DNA from: Candidimonas humi
GTDB lineage: Bacteria > Pseudomonadota > Gammaproteobacteria > Burkholderiales > Burkholderiaceae_B
Direction of reading: 5' to 3'
NCBI RefSeq assembly: GCF_019166065.1
Contig: NZ_JAHTBN010000001.1
Location: 62,001-126,000 of the forward strand
Length of the DNA stretch: 64,000 bases
Positions 17,866 to 28,900 of this stretch are shown piece by piece. The notes under the pieces are model-generated. The model saw only the letters and a program-made list of their open reading frames with translations. It was not told the DNA's origin and searched no databases. Position 1 is the stretch's first letter. Each line of letters begins with the position of its first letter. A program made the position numbers and the translations under genes.

Positions 17866-18300
17866 ATGAAACAAACCCGTATGCATCTGGCCATCCTGGC
17901 CGCCGGAGCTTGCCTGAGCCTGCTGGCCGCATGCTCCAAGAGCGACGACAAGGGCGCGCCCGATACCACGGCGCCTCCCGCCGAGGCCCCGGGGGCTCCG
18001 GGCGCGGCTCCGGCCGCACCGGGGGCTGCGCCCGGATCGGCGCCTACTCCCGAGCCTGGGGCGGGTTCGCAGAGCACGCCGGCCCCGTCCAGCGGAGCCG
18101 CCGACGAAAGCGCGTCCGACAAGGCCAAGGATCTCGGCAACAAGATTGCCGACAAGGCCGGCGAAATCAAGGACAGTGCTGTCGACAAGGCCGGCGAAGT
18201 GGGCGATGCGATCAAGCGCGGCGCCGCCAGCGCCGATCACAAGATCCAGGATTCCGTCGGCAATGGACAATCCACGCCGCCGTCCAGCCCGGGGAATTGA
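17866..18300 (+). CDS. Small lipoprotein with Pro/Ala-rich and Lys/Asp-rich segments
   Basis: A 144-residue predicted lipoprotein. The signal peptide ends in the lipobox LLAAC (Cys at about residue 24). Residues 30-75 are almost entirely Ala, Pro and Gly. Residues 80-130 form a charged amphipathic helix with repeated K-A-K-D-L-G-N-K-I-A-D-K style heptad-like units, reminiscent of LEA-like or YjbJ/CsbD-type stress proteins. GAGAGG precedes the start. Function not recognised; an envelope-stress role is only a guess from composition. Confidence 0.7.
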   Translation: MKQTRMHLAILAAGACLSLLAACSKSDDKGAPDTTAPPAEAPGAPGAAPAAPGAAPGSAPTPEPGAGSQSTPAPSSGAADESASDKAKDLGNKIADKAGEIKDSAVDKAGEVGDAIKRGAASADHKIQDSVGNGQSTPPSSPGN

Positions 18301-18418
18301 TGCCCGGGCGGCGAGCCTGATTCTGCTTCTGTCTCCTTGTTTGGGCCGGGCTTCGCTCGGCCCTATTTTTTATTACACTGGCATTGTTGTAGTTCGCCTT
18401 ATGTCCCCGGAGCCCGCC

Positions 18419-18688
18419 ATGACCATCCGCCCAGACTGGTTCGAAGAATTCCAGAAAAACATGTCCGATCTGATCGCTCGCAGCCCGGCGGCCGATATCG
18501 AGCGCAACGTAAAGGCCATGATGGCGCAGACCTTCTCGCGTCTCGACCTGATCACTCGCGAAGAATTCGACGTGCAGGCCGGCTTGCTGCAAAAGGCGCT
18601 GGCGCGCATCGACGCGCTGGAGTCCCGCATCAAGGCGCTCGAAGGCGAGCCTCCCGCACCCGAGCCCGAGTCACAGCACGGTGCGTAG
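18419..18688 (+). CDS. ubiK: Ubiquinone biosynthesis accessory factor UbiK (BMFP/YqiC family)
   Basis: An 89-residue protein with N-terminal [12 protein letters not shown] and a C-terminal coiled coil ([19 protein letters not shown]). This matches the membrane fusogenic BMFP/YqiC family, now known as UbiK, which assists the UbiJ-UbiK lipid-binding step of the ubiquinone complex. GGAG lies 6 bases before the ATG at 18419; an in-frame ATG at 18401 has no such site. Its 3' end overlaps that of the convergent kynA by 18 bases. Confidence 0.85.
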   Translation: MTIRPDWFEEFQKNMSDLIARSPAADIERNVKAMMAQTFSRLDLITREEFDVQAGLLQKALARIDALESRIKALEGEPPAPEPESQHGA

Positions 18689-19513
18689 CCGCCAGAGCTC
18701 GGGAAACAGCACCACGTCCAGCATCTTGCGCAGGTAGGAAACCCCCTCGGTGCCGCCTGTGCCGCGCTTGAAACCTATGATGCGCTCTACCGTGGTCACG
18801 TGGCGGAAGCGCCATTGCCGGAACGAATCCTCGATGTCTACGAGCTTTTCCCCCAGTTCATAGAGTTCCCAGTGGCCCTGCGGGTCGCGATAGACTTCCA
18901 GCCAGGCGGCCTCGACCGACGCGTCGAATTCGGTGCGTTCCGTCACGGGACGCTGCAGGCGGGCGGGATCTATAGGCAGCCCCCGGCGTGCCAGCAGGCG
19001 TACGGCGCCTTCGTACAGCGAGGGGGTTTCCAGCGCTTGCCGGACCTCGGCCAGGCGCGCCGGGTTGTGGGCATGCGGGCGCAGCAGCGCGGCGTTCTTG
19101 TTGCCCAGTATGAATTCGATTTCCCGATACTGATAGGACTGGAAGCCCGACGAATGGCCCAGGTACGGGCGCATGGCCGTGTATTCCGGCGGGGTCATGG
19201 TGGCCAGCACAGTCCAGGCCTGCACCAGTTGGTCCATGATGCGCGAGACCCGCGTCAGCATCTTGAACGAGGGGCCGAGTTGCTCGGCGTCGATGTGCTG
19301 GCGGGCGGCGCGCAGTTCGTGCAGCATGAGCTTCATCCAGAGTTCGGTCGTCTGGTGCTGGATGATGAACAGCATTTCATTGTGTTCGGGCGACAGCGGA
19401 TGCTGGGCATCCAGCAGTTGGTCCAGGGCCAAGTAGTCGCCGTAGCTCATGTCCTTGGAAAAATCCATGCTGGCGTCGTGCCATCCGGCGCCTTGCTGCG
19501 GATCGGAAGTCAT
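18671..19513 (-). CDS. kynA: Tryptophan 2,3-dioxygenase
   Basis: A 280-residue haem enzyme opening the indole ring of L-tryptophan to N-formylkynurenine. Landmarks are [29 protein letters not shown] with the substrate-pocket His, [16 protein letters not shown], and the C-terminal [22 protein letters not shown] containing the haem-ligand His. kynB and kynU are not adjacent. The divergent Lrp/AsnC-type gene at 19835 resembles KynR-type regulators of this pathway. Confidence 0.95.
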   Translation of the reverse strand: MTSDPQQGAGWHDASMDFSKDMSYGDYLALDQLLDAQHPLSPEHNEMLFIIQHQTTELWMKLMLHELRAARQHIDAEQLGPSFKMLTRVSRIMDQLVQAWTVLATMTPPEYTAMRPYLGHSSGFQSYQYREIEFILGNKNAALLRPHAHNPARLAEVRQALETPSLYEGAVRLLARRGLPIDPARLQRPVTERTEFDASVEAAWLEVYRDPQGHWELYELGEKLVDIEDSFRQWRFRHVTTVERIIGFKRGTGGTEGVSYLRKMLDVVLFPELWRLRTVL

Positions 19514-19834
19514 GTCGGGTTACTCCTAGTGTGGGGAAGAGGGCGCCGTGCCGCGCCGCTGCGAATCAGGAATATGGTATAGAAGAAGCCGGTGCATGAG
19601 CATGCAAAATGACGCCGTGCGCAAGCCCCATAATCAATAAAATGCCGATACGGGTGCTGGGCGCGCAATAAAATGCCCCCGCGCTTTGCCTTCGGCTTGC
19701 TGCTCACCCGCGGCCTGCACGCTGCTCGGATTCGCCAGGCACGGCACAATCCGCAGGGTCTGTGTCGTGTCCGGGCTTATTGTCGAGGGGGCGCTTTTTG
19801 CCTTGGGACGGCCCGGTGGATAGAAAAGACGAAA
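19514..19834. promoter_or_regulatory. kynA / Lrp-regulator divergent intergenic region
   Basis: A 321-base divergent promoter region. It contains a perfect palindrome TGCATG-ag-CATGCA (19593-19606) and a 12-nt direct repeat CAATAAAATGCC at 19635-19646 and 19666-19677, 31 bases apart or about three helical turns. Same-face repeats suit cooperative binding by an Lrp-type octamer. The rest shows no gene. Confidence 0.45.
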
Positions 19835-20314
19835 ATGGAACTGGACGCGATCAATCTACGTATTCTGGCCTGCCTGCAAGAGAACGGCCGCATCAGCAAC
19901 CAGGATCTGGCCGACAAGGTGGCGCTGTCGCCCTCGGCCTGCCTGCGCCGCCTCAAGGCCCTGGAGGCCAGCGGCATCATCCTGGGCTATGAGGCGCGCC
20001 TGGACACCGAAAAGCTCGGCGTCGAGATCGAGGCCTTCGTGCAGGTGTCGATGCGCGAAGAAGAAGAGGGCTGGCACGACCGTTTCGTGGCCGAGGTCGG
20101 CCTGTGGCCCGAAGTCTGCGCCATCTATGTGGTCACCGGCGAAAGCAACTACATACTGCGCGTGCAGGCGGCAAGCCTGAAGGACTATACGGATTTCATC
20201 GTCAACAGGCTGCACCGCACCCATGGCGTCACCGACATACGCTCCAACATGATCCTGCAGAAGCTGAAAGAAGTTCCTGCGGGCCTGCCGGGCAGGCGCC
20301 CGGCGCGGCGCTGA
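19835..20314 (+). CDS. Lrp/AsnC-family transcriptional regulator (KynR-like)
   Basis: A 159-residue regulator beginning MELDAINLRILACLQENGRISN, with HTH NQDLADKVALSPSACLRRLKALE and the RAM ligand-binding domain (VCAIYVVTGESNYILRV). The start at 19835 gives the canonical Lrp N-terminus; the open frame to 19673 adds unrelated sequence. Divergence from kynA suggests it responds to kynurenine or tryptophan, as KynR does in Pseudomonas; this is inferred from position. Confidence 0.85.
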   Translation: MELDAINLRILACLQENGRISNQDLADKVALSPSACLRRLKALEASGIILGYEARLDTEKLGVEIEAFVQVSMREEEEGWHDRFVAEVGLWPEVCAIYVVTGESNYILRVQAASLKDYTDFIVNRLHRTHGVTDIRSNMILQKLKEVPAGLPGRRPARR

Positions 20315-20500
20315 GCGCCATTCGCTCAATATGCGCCGCGGCAAGCGGCGCCGGCATGGCGGCGCCGGCATAGCGGTACTGGCGAGGCGGTACTGGCTAG
20401 TAGCGATACTGGAAAAACGGCTCTGGGATAGCGATGCTGGCATATGGCGGCGCCGGGCAATTACAATGCGGGTTCCTTATTTCCGCATGCGCCCGCGACC

Positions 20501-21703
20501 ATGACCACGATCGGATCTCCGCTGTTTCCCAATGCCACCAGGGTAATGCTGCTTGGTTCGGGCGAACTGGGCAAGGAAGTCATCATTGCCCTGCAGCGCC
20601 TGGGCGTCGAAACCATCGCGGTCGACCGCTACGAGAATTCGCCGGGCCAGCAAGTCGCGCACCATGCGCGCACCATCGCGATGAGCGATCCCGATCAATT
20701 GAAGGCGCTGATCGAGGCCGAACGGCCCGACATCGTAGTGCCCGAAATCGAAGCCATCGCCACGCAGGCGCTGGTTGAACTGGAAGACGCAGGCGTGGCC
20801 CGCGTCATTCCCACGGCCCGTGCGGCGCGCCTGACCATGGATCGCGAGGGCATACGGCGCCTGGCGTCCGAGACCCTGGGCCTGCCCACCAGCCCCTATG
20901 CCTTCTGCGATTCCTTGCAGGCCATGCAGGACGCCATCGACGGGGGCATCGGCTATCCCTGCGTGGTCAAGCCGGTGATGAGCAGCTCGGGCAAGGGGCA
21001 GAGCAAGGTCGACGGCCCCGAGCAGGTGCGCCAGGCCTGGGACTATGCCATGGCCGGCGGCCGTGTCAGCCACGGCCGGGTCATAGTCGAAGGCTTCATC
21101 GACTTCGACTATGAAATCACTTTGCTCACTGTGCGTGCCCGTGGCGCGGACGGCGCGATCCAGACGCATTTTTGCGAACCTATCGGCCATCTGCAATCGG
21201 CCGGCGACTATATCGAGAGCTGGCAGCCTCATCCCATGAGCCCCGCGGCCCTGGAAGAGGCGCGCCGCATTGCCAAGGCCGTGACCGACGACCTGGGAGG
21301 GCAGGGCGTGTTCGGTGTCGAGTTGTTCGTGAAGAACGACAAGGTGTGGTTCAGCGAAGTAAGCCCGCGTCCGCACGATACCGGCCTGGTGACCATGGCC
21401 TCGCAATGGCAGAGCGAATTCGAACTGCACGCCCGCGCCATACTCGGGCTGCCGGTCAGCACGGCGCTGCGCAGCCCCGGCGCCAGCGCCGTCATCTATG
21501 GCGGCGTCGATGCCCGGGGCATCAGCTTCGACGGCGTGGCGCAAGCGCTGAGCATCCCGCAGACCGACCTGCGCCTGTTCGGCAAGCCGGAAAGCTATAC
21601 GCATCGCCGCATGGGTGTGGCGGTGGCTTATGGGGACAATGTGGCGGATGCGCGCGAGCGTGCAAAGGCCGTGGCATCTCTTGTCCAGCCGCGGCGCGCG
21701 TGA
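20501..21703 (+). CDS. purT: Formate-dependent phosphoribosylglycinamide formyltransferase (GAR transformylase 2)
   Basis: A 400-residue ATP-grasp enzyme of purine synthesis that formylates GAR using formate and ATP. Visible features: [33 protein letters not shown], the ATP-binding [12 protein letters not shown], the metal-binding end [23 protein letters not shown]. The start at 20501 gives the family N-terminus [17 protein letters not shown]. Stands as a single gene. Confidence 0.95.
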   Translation: MTTIGSPLFPNATRVMLLGSGELGKEVIIALQRLGVETIAVDRYENSPGQQVAHHARTIAMSDPDQLKALIEAERPDIVVPEIEAIATQALVELEDAGVARVIPTARAARLTMDREGIRRLASETLGLPTSPYAFCDSLQAMQDAIDGGIGYPCVVKPVMSSSGKGQSKVDGPEQVRQAWDYAMAGGRVSHGRVIVEGFIDFDYEITLLTVRARGADGAIQTHFCEPIGHLQSAGDYIESWQPHPMSPAALEEARRIAKAVTDDLGGQGVFGVELFVKNDKVWFSEVSPRPHDTGLVTMASQWQSEFELHARAILGLPVSTALRSPGASAVIYGGVDARGISFDGVAQALSIPQTDLRLFGKPESYTHRRMGVAVAYGDNVADARERAKAVASLVQPRRA

Positions 21704-21837
21704 CGCGGGGCGCCCTTGCCAGGCCTTGCCTTGCGCCGATATTCCACGGATATTCCCGCAAAAACTTTCTGCAAGCTGAACAAAGAGCGGCTCTTGCAGC
21801 GGCATGGCGGCCGGCATGCGCCGCGGCGGCGCTCGGC

Positions 21838-21867
21838 TTGACTTACTGCGCTTGCCGCTCTCATACT
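21838..21867 (+). promoter_or_regulatory. Possible sigma-70 promoter for glnH
   Basis: TTGACT (21838-21843), an 18-base spacer and CATACT (21862-21867) lie about 110 bases before the glnH start. Both hexamers are reasonable but imperfect. Confidence 0.4.
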
Positions 21868-21978
21868 TGCCCCCACACGCTCTCGATTCCGGGGTGCTGC
21901 AGGGCCTCCGCCAAGTAAGGCAGGCCATGGCGCCGGCGTCGTAGAAGTCCTTAGTCTTAGTCCTGAAGGAGATCTTCC

Positions 21979-22779
21979 TTGAAAAAATCAATCACCACTC
22001 TGATGGCTGGCCTGCTGTTTTCGGCCTGCGCGTTCACGGCCAGCGCGGCTTCCGGCGGCAAGCTCACCATACTGGTCGGGGCGGACACCACCTTCCCGCC
22101 ATTCGAAACGGAAGTCAACGGCAAGGTCTCGGGCTTCGACATCGACATGATCCAGGCCATCGCCAAGGCCGAGAACATGCAGGTCACCTTGAAGACCATG
22201 CCGTTCAACGGCTTGATCCCCAGTCTGCAGGCTGGCTCGATCGACGCCGCGGTGGCCGGCATCACCATCAAGAAAAGCCGCATGCAGAACGTCGATTTCA
22301 GCGATGCCTATTACAAGTCGGGTCTGTCCGTGCTGGTCAAGGCCGATTCCAAGATCAAGAGCTTCGCCGATCTCAAGGGCCATGTCGTGGCCACCAAGAA
22401 AGCCACGTCTTCGGTCGACTACATGACCGAGCACGGCATCGACTCGCGCTACATCAAGCAGTTCCAGGACATCGATGTGGCCTACCAGGCGCTCATGACC
22501 GGCGGCGCCGATGCGGTGGTCTTCGACAATCCCGTCAACGTCAATTTCAAGACATCCCACAAGAACGTGAAGATCGTCGGCGACCTGCTGACGGGCGAAT
22601 ACTACGGCATCGCCATCACCAAGAAAAAGCCTGAACTCGTCGACAAGATCAACGCCGGCCTGGCCAAGATCAAGAAGAGCGGCGAGTATCACCAGTTGTT
22701 CGTGAAGTATTTCGGCGGCGATACCCGCGGCGCCGTCAAGGGTGTCGAGAAGCCCGACAGCGTGGCGGTATCGGGCTGA
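21979..22779 (+). CDS. glnH: Amino-acid ABC transporter periplasmic binding protein (glutamine type)
   Basis: A 266-residue binding protein with a signal peptide ending FTASA|ASGG and the family-3 solute-binding features GADTTFPPFET, GFDIDMIQAIAKAE, GLIPSLQAGSIDAAVAGI and KSGEYHQLFVKYF. The frame opens with TTG at 21979, well placed after AAGGAGATC. It is followed by the permease and ATPase genes; a 50-base hairpin separates it from the permease. Substrate is assigned as glutamine/polar amino acids from family resemblance only. Confidence 0.85.
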   Translation: MKKSITTLMAGLLFSACAFTASAASGGKLTILVGADTTFPPFETEVNGKVSGFDIDMIQAIAKAENMQVTLKTMPFNGLIPSLQAGSIDAAVAGITIKKSRMQNVDFSDAYYKSGLSVLVKADSKIKSFADLKGHVVATKKATSSVDYMTEHGIDSRYIKQFQDIDVAYQALMTGGADAVVFDNPVNVNFKTSHKNVKIVGDLLTGEYYGIAITKKKPELVDKINAGLAKIKKSGEYHQLFVKYFGGDTRGAVKGVEKPDSVAVSG

Positions 22780-22800
22780 TCTTGTACATGCGTCCGGCCT

Positions 22801-22850
22801 AGGGCTTGTTCACGCTGAAAGGGACACCCCTTTTAGTGTGAACAAGCCCT
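22801..22850. repeat. Near-perfect 50-base inverted repeat between glnH and glnP
   Basis: Left arm AGGGCTTGTTCACGCTGAAA (22801-22820, continuing GGG) and right arm ending GTGAACAAGCCCT (to 22850) fold into a stem of about 23 bp with two to three mismatches and a very short loop. There is no following T-run. The arm sequence recurs once at 6308-6331. It could hold transcript levels of the binding protein above those of the permease by stabilising the upstream mRNA. Confidence 0.8.
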
Positions 22851-22919
22851 GGTGCCGGGCCCGCCGAACCGGCCTCGCCGCCGCGGCAGCGAGGCCGACC
22901 AGACTGAACAAGAAGGCTT

Positions 22920-23588
22920 ATGAATACAATCTGGCAGAATTTACCCGTCATCCTGGATGGCCTGCGACTGACGATCCAGTATTCGATCGTGGCCATCATC
23001 CTCATGGTCATCATCGGCCTCATCGCGGCGCTGATGCGCCTGTCCAAGTCGGCGGTCCTGCGCTGGATCGCGACGGCCTATGTCGAGATCTTCCGTTCCA
23101 CTCCCTTGCTGGTCCAGTTGTTCTTCATCGTGCTGGGGCTGCCCGCCATCCTGCCGGTGAACCAGTGGTTCGGGCAACTGACCTATCCGATCCTCGCGGC
23201 CGCGGTAACGCTGGGCCTGAACGAAGGCGCCTACGTCACGGAAATCATCCGCGCCGGCATCCTGGGCGTGGATCGCGGCCAGAAAGAAGCCGCTGCCAGC
23301 ATCGCGATGACGAACTTCCAGACCATGCGCTACATCGTGCTGCCCCAGGCGTTCAAGCGCATGATTCCGCCGCTGGTCAACCAGGCGGCGCAAACCATCA
23401 AGGACACCTCGCTGCTGGCGCCCGTCGGCATCATCGAGCTGGTCTACAAGGGCGAGGTCGTGATCTCGGCCACTTTCGCTTCGTTCTCGATCTGGGGACT
23501 TATCGCCGTCCTGTACTTCATCATCATCTTCGCCGTATCGAAGTGCGCGTCCTACCTCGAGAGGAGGCTTCAAGTTGATAAACGTTAA
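22920..23588 (+). CDS. glnP: Amino-acid ABC transporter permease (glutamine type)
   Basis: A 222-residue inner-membrane permease with about five membrane segments. The polar-amino-acid permease signature is present: [16 protein letters not shown] near the N-terminus and the EAA loop [25 protein letters not shown]-type segment around residues 122-150 that contacts the ATPase. Its last 14 bases overlap the ATPase gene. Confidence 0.9.
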   Translation: MNTIWQNLPVILDGLRLTIQYSIVAIILMVIIGLIAALMRLSKSAVLRWIATAYVEIFRSTPLLVQLFFIVLGLPAILPVNQWFGQLTYPILAAAVTLGLNEGAYVTEIIRAGILGVDRGQKEAAASIAMTNFQTMRYIVLPQAFKRMIPPLVNQAAQTIKDTSLLAPVGIIELVYKGEVVISATFASFSIWGLIAVLYFIIIFAVSKCASYLERRLQVDKR

Positions 23589-24297
23589 AGATCTGCACAA
23601 ATCCTTTGACCAGCACGAGATCCTCAAAGGGATCACGAACCATGTGGACGAAAAGGAAGTTGTCGTGGTCATCGGCCCTTCGGGCAGCGGCAAGAGCACG
23701 TTCCTGCGCTGCTTGAACGGCCTCGAGACGGTGACCAGCGGCGATATCGAGATCGCCGGCATGAGCCTCACCGATCCCAAGACCAACATCCACCAGTTGC
23801 GCCAGCACGTGGGCATGGTGTTCCAGCAATTCAATCTGTTCAAGCACCTGACCATACTCGAGAACATCACCATAGGCCCGCGCAAGGTCAAGAAGATAGG
23901 GCTCGAAGACAGCAACCGGATCGCCCGCGAACTTCTCGCCAAGGTGGGCCTGTCGGGCAAGGAAAGCAGCTATCCCGACCAGCTCTCCGGCGGCCAGCAG
24001 CAGCGCGTGGCCATTGCCCGGGCGCTGGCCATGGGGCCGAAAGTGATGCTGTTCGACGAGCCCACTTCGGCGCTCGACCCCGAGATGGTGGGCGAGGTCC
24101 TGCAGGTCATGAAGGCGCTGGCTGTCGAAGGCATGACGATGGTGGTGGTCACGCACGAAATGGGTTTTGCGCGCGAAGTCGGGCATCGCGTCATCTTCAT
24201 GGACGACGGCTACATCGTCGAAGAGGGCAAGCCGCAAGACATATTCTCCAATCCGCAAATGGACCGCACCAAGAACTTCCTGGCAAAGGTACTTTAG
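23575..24297 (+). CDS. glnQ: Amino-acid ABC transporter ATP-binding protein (glutamine type)
   Basis: A 240-residue ATPase: Walker [14 protein letters not shown]-loop VFQQFNLF, signature [16 protein letters not shown], Walker [15 protein letters not shown] and switch His in [10 protein letters not shown]. The frame opens with TTG at 23575, after AGGAGG, and overlaps the end of glnP, indicating translational coupling. Confidence 0.93.
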   Translation: MINVKDLHKSFDQHEILKGITNHVDEKEVVVVIGPSGSGKSTFLRCLNGLETVTSGDIEIAGMSLTDPKTNIHQLRQHVGMVFQQFNLFKHLTILENITIGPRKVKKIGLEDSNRIARELLAKVGLSGKESSYPDQLSGGQQQRVAIARALAMGPKVMLFDEPTSALDPEMVGEVLQVMKALAVEGMTMVVVTHEMGFAREVGHRVIFMDDGYIVEEGKPQDIFSNPQMDRTKNFLAKVL

Positions 24298-24694
24298 TGC
24301 GCAGGTGCTTTGGTATTCCGTACCACCAGGCCCCAGAAGTGTCGGGGCCGGGAGCCTTCTGCCTGAAGACCGCCTGAAAATCGGCTGGATTTCCGTGGGC
24401 TGAGGCTTTGGGCAGGCCGGTGACGCAAAGGCTGCGGCTTGTCTCGTAATGGATCGAAACGGCTAGTCGTAACTGATAGTAATGTGGAGCCGCCCCCAGC
24501 GCCACGTCCCTATGCCCGCCAAACCCTTGCCACGCCTGGGAGTCGCCCAGCATAGCCATGGCGGCCATGACGTTTTTTCATGCAACGACCCTAGTTGTGT
24601 GCGTAACAAAGCGCCTGTTATTCTGCTCAAGCTCCGTTGGTGAGCTGGGAACCTCTCGGGCATCGGCGGCGTCGATATCTCTTTCGGGGTCGTT
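24298..24694. other. Intergenic region between glnQ and the RND operon
   Basis: About 400 bases without a convincing gene. It holds a hairpin GGCCCC-N9-GGGGCC (24329-24349) soon after glnQ that could end or stabilise the upstream transcript but has no T-run. No clear promoter for the RND operon is visible. Confidence 0.4.
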
Positions 24695-25981
24695 ATGAGC
24701 GAAACTCAGCCGGCACAGGCAAGGCGTTTCCCACTGGGCCGCATCCTGCTTGCAATAGCGGCAGTAGCGCTGATCGTGCTGGCGATCGCACATTTGCGCG
24801 GTTCTGGAAAAGGCAGGCGCGGCGCGCCGCCACAGGTGGTGTCGGCGGCCGCTGCGGCCGTGGGTGACATGCCCGAGATCATCAGCGCGTTGGGCACAGT
24901 GACTCCAGTGGCCACTGTCACCGTGCTACCGCAGCTCAGTGGCTATCTGACGGCCGTGGGCTACCAGGAAGGGCAGGACGTGGCCAAAGGGCAGTTTCTT
25001 GCCCAGATCGACCCGCGCCCATATGAAATTGGCAAGCGGCAGGCCCAGGCCCAGCAGGGTAAAGACCAGGCTGCGCTGGCCCAGGCCCGTTCCGATTTGG
25101 CCCGTTATGCGTTGCTGAATCGGCAGAAATCGATCGCTGAGCAAACCTATACCGACCAGCGCTACGCGGTGCAGCAGGACGAGGCTGCGGTCAAGGCGGA
25201 CCAGGCCAGCATTGCTCAGTACGAGCTGGATCTGGACTATTGCCACATCACCGCGCCGGTATCCGGGCGGGTTGGCCTGCGGTTGGTCGACCCTGGCAAC
25301 TATGTCACCGCTTCGACGCAGCCGGGCATCGTGGTCATTACCACCATGAAGCCGACCACGGTGGAATTCACTGTTGCGCAGAATCAGCTTGCCAAGGTAC
25401 TGCGACGCGTTAATTCGGGCGCCAAGCTGCCGGTCACGGTGTACGACAGCGAGAACAGCCGCCAGCTCGCCAGCGGCACCCTGTACGCGATCAGCAACCA
25501 GATGGCCACCAGCACTGGTACCGTGACTCTGCGGGCGACTTTCGCCAACGACGACGAGGTTTTGTTTCCCAACGAGTTCGTCAATGCCAGGTTGTTGGTG
25601 GATACCTTGCACAATGCAGTGCTGGTGCCGACTGCCGCGGTGCAGAGCGGTGCCCCCGGTGACTATGTCTACCTGGTCAATGCGGGGCAGACTGTGTCGG
25701 TGCACAAAGTGACCCTGGGCCCGAGCGACGGCAAGCATACCGTCATCCTTTCGGGCCTGTCGGCAGGTGACGTCGTGGTTACCGATGGACTGGACCGGCT
25801 GAGCGATGGCGCCAGGATCAAGGTTGCCCAGTCGGCATCATCCGCGCCCGGCGCGCCGGGCGCCGCTTCGGCCTCGGCATCCGCAGCGCCCAAGTCTACT
25901 GCCGCCAAGACCGCTGTGCCCGCGGCCGCGAAGGGCGAAGCGCATGTCGCGGCGCCCGGTGCCAGGGCCACAGCGTCGTAG
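24695..25981 (+). CDS. RND efflux periplasmic adaptor subunit (MdtA-like)
   Basis: A 428-residue membrane-fusion protein. It has an N-terminal membrane anchor (residues 12-30), the barrel-sandwich half-motifs GTVTPVATVTVLPQLSGYL and DYCHITAPVSGRVGLRLVDPG, an alpha-hairpin rich in Ala/Gln (residues 110-175), and a C-terminal Ala/Ser/Pro-rich tail of about 45 residues. It links the inner-membrane pumps encoded next to an outer-membrane channel, for which no gene is seen nearby. Confidence 0.88.
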   Translation: MSETQPAQARRFPLGRILLAIAAVALIVLAIAHLRGSGKGRRGAPPQVVSAAAAAVGDMPEIISALGTVTPVATVTVLPQLSGYLTAVGYQEGQDVAKGQFLAQIDPRPYEIGKRQAQAQQGKDQAALAQARSDLARYALLNRQKSIAEQTYTDQRYAVQQDEAAVKADQASIAQYELDLDYCHITAPVSGRVGLRLVDPGNYVTASTQPGIVVITTMKPTTVEFTVAQNQLAKVLRRVNSGAKLPVTVYDSENSRQLASGTLYAISNQMATSTGTVTLRATFANDDEVLFPNEFVNARLLVDTLHNAVLVPTAAVQSGAPGDYVYLVNAGQTVSVHKVTLGPSDGKHTVILSGLSAGDVVVTDGLDRLSDGARIKVAQSASSAPGAPGAASASASAAPKSTAAKTAVPAAAKGEAHVAAPGARATAS

Positions 25982-25999
25982 ACAGCAGGCGTGCAAGCC

Positions 26000-28900
26000 A
26001 TGAACATATCCCGTCCGTTCATCCTGAGGCCGGTCGCGACACTGCTGCTGATGATAGCGCTGGTGCTGGTGGGGTTGGTCGTGCTGCGATTCCTGCCGAT
26101 CTCTTCGCTGCCCGACGTGGACTATCCGACCATACAGGTGCAGACCTTCTACCCGGGTGCCAGCCCCAGCGTCATGGCGACCACGGTCACGGCGCCGCTG
26201 GAGGTGCAACTGGGCGAGATCCCAGGCCTGCAGCAGATGACTTCCTACAGTTCGGACGGGGCTTCGGTCATCACCCTGCAGTTCAACCTCTCACTGAACC
26301 TGGATATTGCCGAGCAGGATGTCCAGCAGGCCATCAATGCGGCCAACAGCTTCTTGCCCAGCGGCTTGCCGGCGCCGCCTACCTACGCGAAGGTCAACCC
26401 CGCCGACCAGCCCATCCTTACACTGGCGGTGACGTCCAGGTCGATGTCGCTGACCCAGTTGCAAGACGCTGCCAACAACCGCCTGGCGACCAAGATTTCC
26501 GAGGTGCCAGGTGTGGGCCTGGTGTCGTCGGCCGGAGGCAATGTGCCGGCGATACGGGTCGAAGCATCCCCCCAGAAGCTGGCCGCCTATGGGCTGAACA
26601 TGGACGACCTGCGCTCGTTGCTGGGAGTGGTCAACATCAGCCAGCCCAAGGGGAATTTCGATGGCCCCGAACTCGACTACACCATCAACGATAATGATCA
26701 GATCACTAGCCCCGAGCAGTATCTGAACACGGTCATCGCCTACCAGAACGGTGCGCCGGTGTTCATGCGAGACGTCGCCACCATTACCGAGGCCGCGCAG
26801 AATGTCGATCAGGGTGCCTGGTACAACCATACGCCGGCCATCGTGCTCAACGTGCAGCGCCAGCCGGGCGCGAATGTCATTGCCACAGTCGACCAGATCA
26901 TGAAAGAGCTGCCAGTGCTCAAGGCCACATTGCCTGCGGGCATGCAGGTCGCCGTGGTCTCCGACAGTACTGGCGTGATTCGTTCTTCGGTGTCGGATGC
27001 CGCTTTCGAGCTGGTGCTGGCGGTAGCTCTGGTGGTGATGGTGATCTTCGTGTTTCTGCGCAATCTGCCGGCCACCGTCATCCCCAGCATTTCCGTGCCA
27101 GTATCGCTGATCGGCACCTTGGCGCTGATGTACGAACTGGATTATTCGATCGACAACTTGTCGCTGATGGCGCTGATCATCGCCACGGGTTTTGTGGTGG
27201 ACGACTCGATTGTCATGATCGAGAACATCGTGCGCTACCTGGAGGCAGGGAAGACTCCCTTGCAGGCAGCGCTGGAAGGAGCGGGGCAGATAGGTTTCAC
27301 CATTTTGTCGCTGACCGTCTCGCTGATCGCGGTGCTGATTCCTTTGCTGTTCATGGGGGGCGTGATCGGCCGCTTGTTCAGCGAATTCGCCGTCACGCTC
27401 GCGATTACCATCGTTATTTCAGCGGTGGTGTCGCTGACGCTTGTGCCAATGCTATGCGCTCGCCTGCTGCGGGCACAGGCGCAGCGCAGCCCAAGCCGTT
27501 TCGAGCGTGCCAGCGAAAGGCTGTTTGACAAGGCTTTGGCAGCCTATGAGCGCGGGCTGCGCTGGGTGTTGGACCACCAGACGCTGACGCTGCTGGTGGC
27601 CTCCGCCACCGTGGCTCTTACGGCAGTCCTGTACATCACCATTCCCAAGGGCTTGTTTCCCGTGCAGGACGTTGGCGTGATCCAGGGCATCAGCGTGGCC
27701 GACAATTCGGTGTCCTATAAGACCATGGCGCAACGCCAGTCGGCGCTGTCCGATGCCATACTTAAGGATGCCGATGTGGTGTCGCTGACGTCGTATGTAG
27801 GCATAGACGGGACCAACGCAACGTTGAACAAGGGGCGCTTCTTGATCAACTTGCGGCCGCGCGACCAGCGTTCCTCCACCGCCTTGCAGATCGTGCGGCG
27901 CCTGCAGAAGGAAGTCGCGGGGGTGCCCGGGATCAAGCTGTACATGCAGCCCGAGCAGGACCTGACTCTGGACACCACGGTTTCGCCGAATCAATACCAA
28001 TTCGTGCTGCGCGGGCCTAGCCAACAAGCGTTCGAGCAGTATGTGCCAGCGCTGGTCGAGCGGATGAAGCAGATCTCTTCCATTACCGATGTGACCAGCG
28101 ACCTGGATAGCGACGGCCTGAGCATCAACGTCGAGGTCAATCGCCAATTGGCGGCGCGCTACGGCATTACTCCTGCGACCATCGACAATGCGCTCTATGA
28201 CGCCCTGGGTCAGCGTATCGTCTCGACCATCTTCGAGCAGGCCAACCAGTACCGGGTGGTTCTGGTCGCCCAACCCAAGTCGCTGCCGACAATACAGTCT
28301 CTGGGCACGCTGTATTTGCCCAGCCAGACCAGCAGCAGCGGCCAAGTACCGCTGTCCCAGATCGCCACCATCAAAATCGTCAAGACTCCACTGCAGATCA
28401 GCCATCTGGCTCAGTTCCCGGCCGTCACGGTGTCGTTCAATCTGGCCCAGGGTGCGTCCCTGAGCACGGCCGTGCGCGACATCCAGCAGGCTCAGCAGGC
28501 TGTGCATCTGCCAGCGTCGATCACATCCACGTTCCAGGGTGCCGCCCAGGCGTACAAGGATTCGCTGTCTAGCGAGATATATTTGCTGATCGCTGCGCTG
28601 GTGGCTGTGTATATCGTGCTGGGCGTGCTCTATGAAAGCTTCATTCATCCGGTGACGATCCTGTCGACGCTGCCCTCTGCAGGCATAGGCGCGTTGTTGG
28701 CGTTGATGATCGCCGGCAGCGACCTGGACGTGATCGGCATCATCGGCATCGTCTTACTGATCGGCATTGTCAAGAAGAACGCGATCATGATCGTGGACTT
28801 CGCGCTCGAGGCCGAGCGCGAACACGGCAAGCCGCCCCGCGAGGCAATCTTCGAAGCGTCGCTGTTGCGCTTCAGGCCCATCCTGATGACGACCCTGGCG

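Noticed and set aside
21804-21820. TGGC-rich sequence with GG-N10-GC spacing before glnH
   Set aside because: Only the invariant dinucleotides match, which is expected often in GC-rich sequence.
24329-24349. Hairpin GGCCCC-N9-GGGGCC after glnQ as an intrinsic terminator
   Set aside because: No T-run follows and the loop is long; kept only as a note on the intergenic region.
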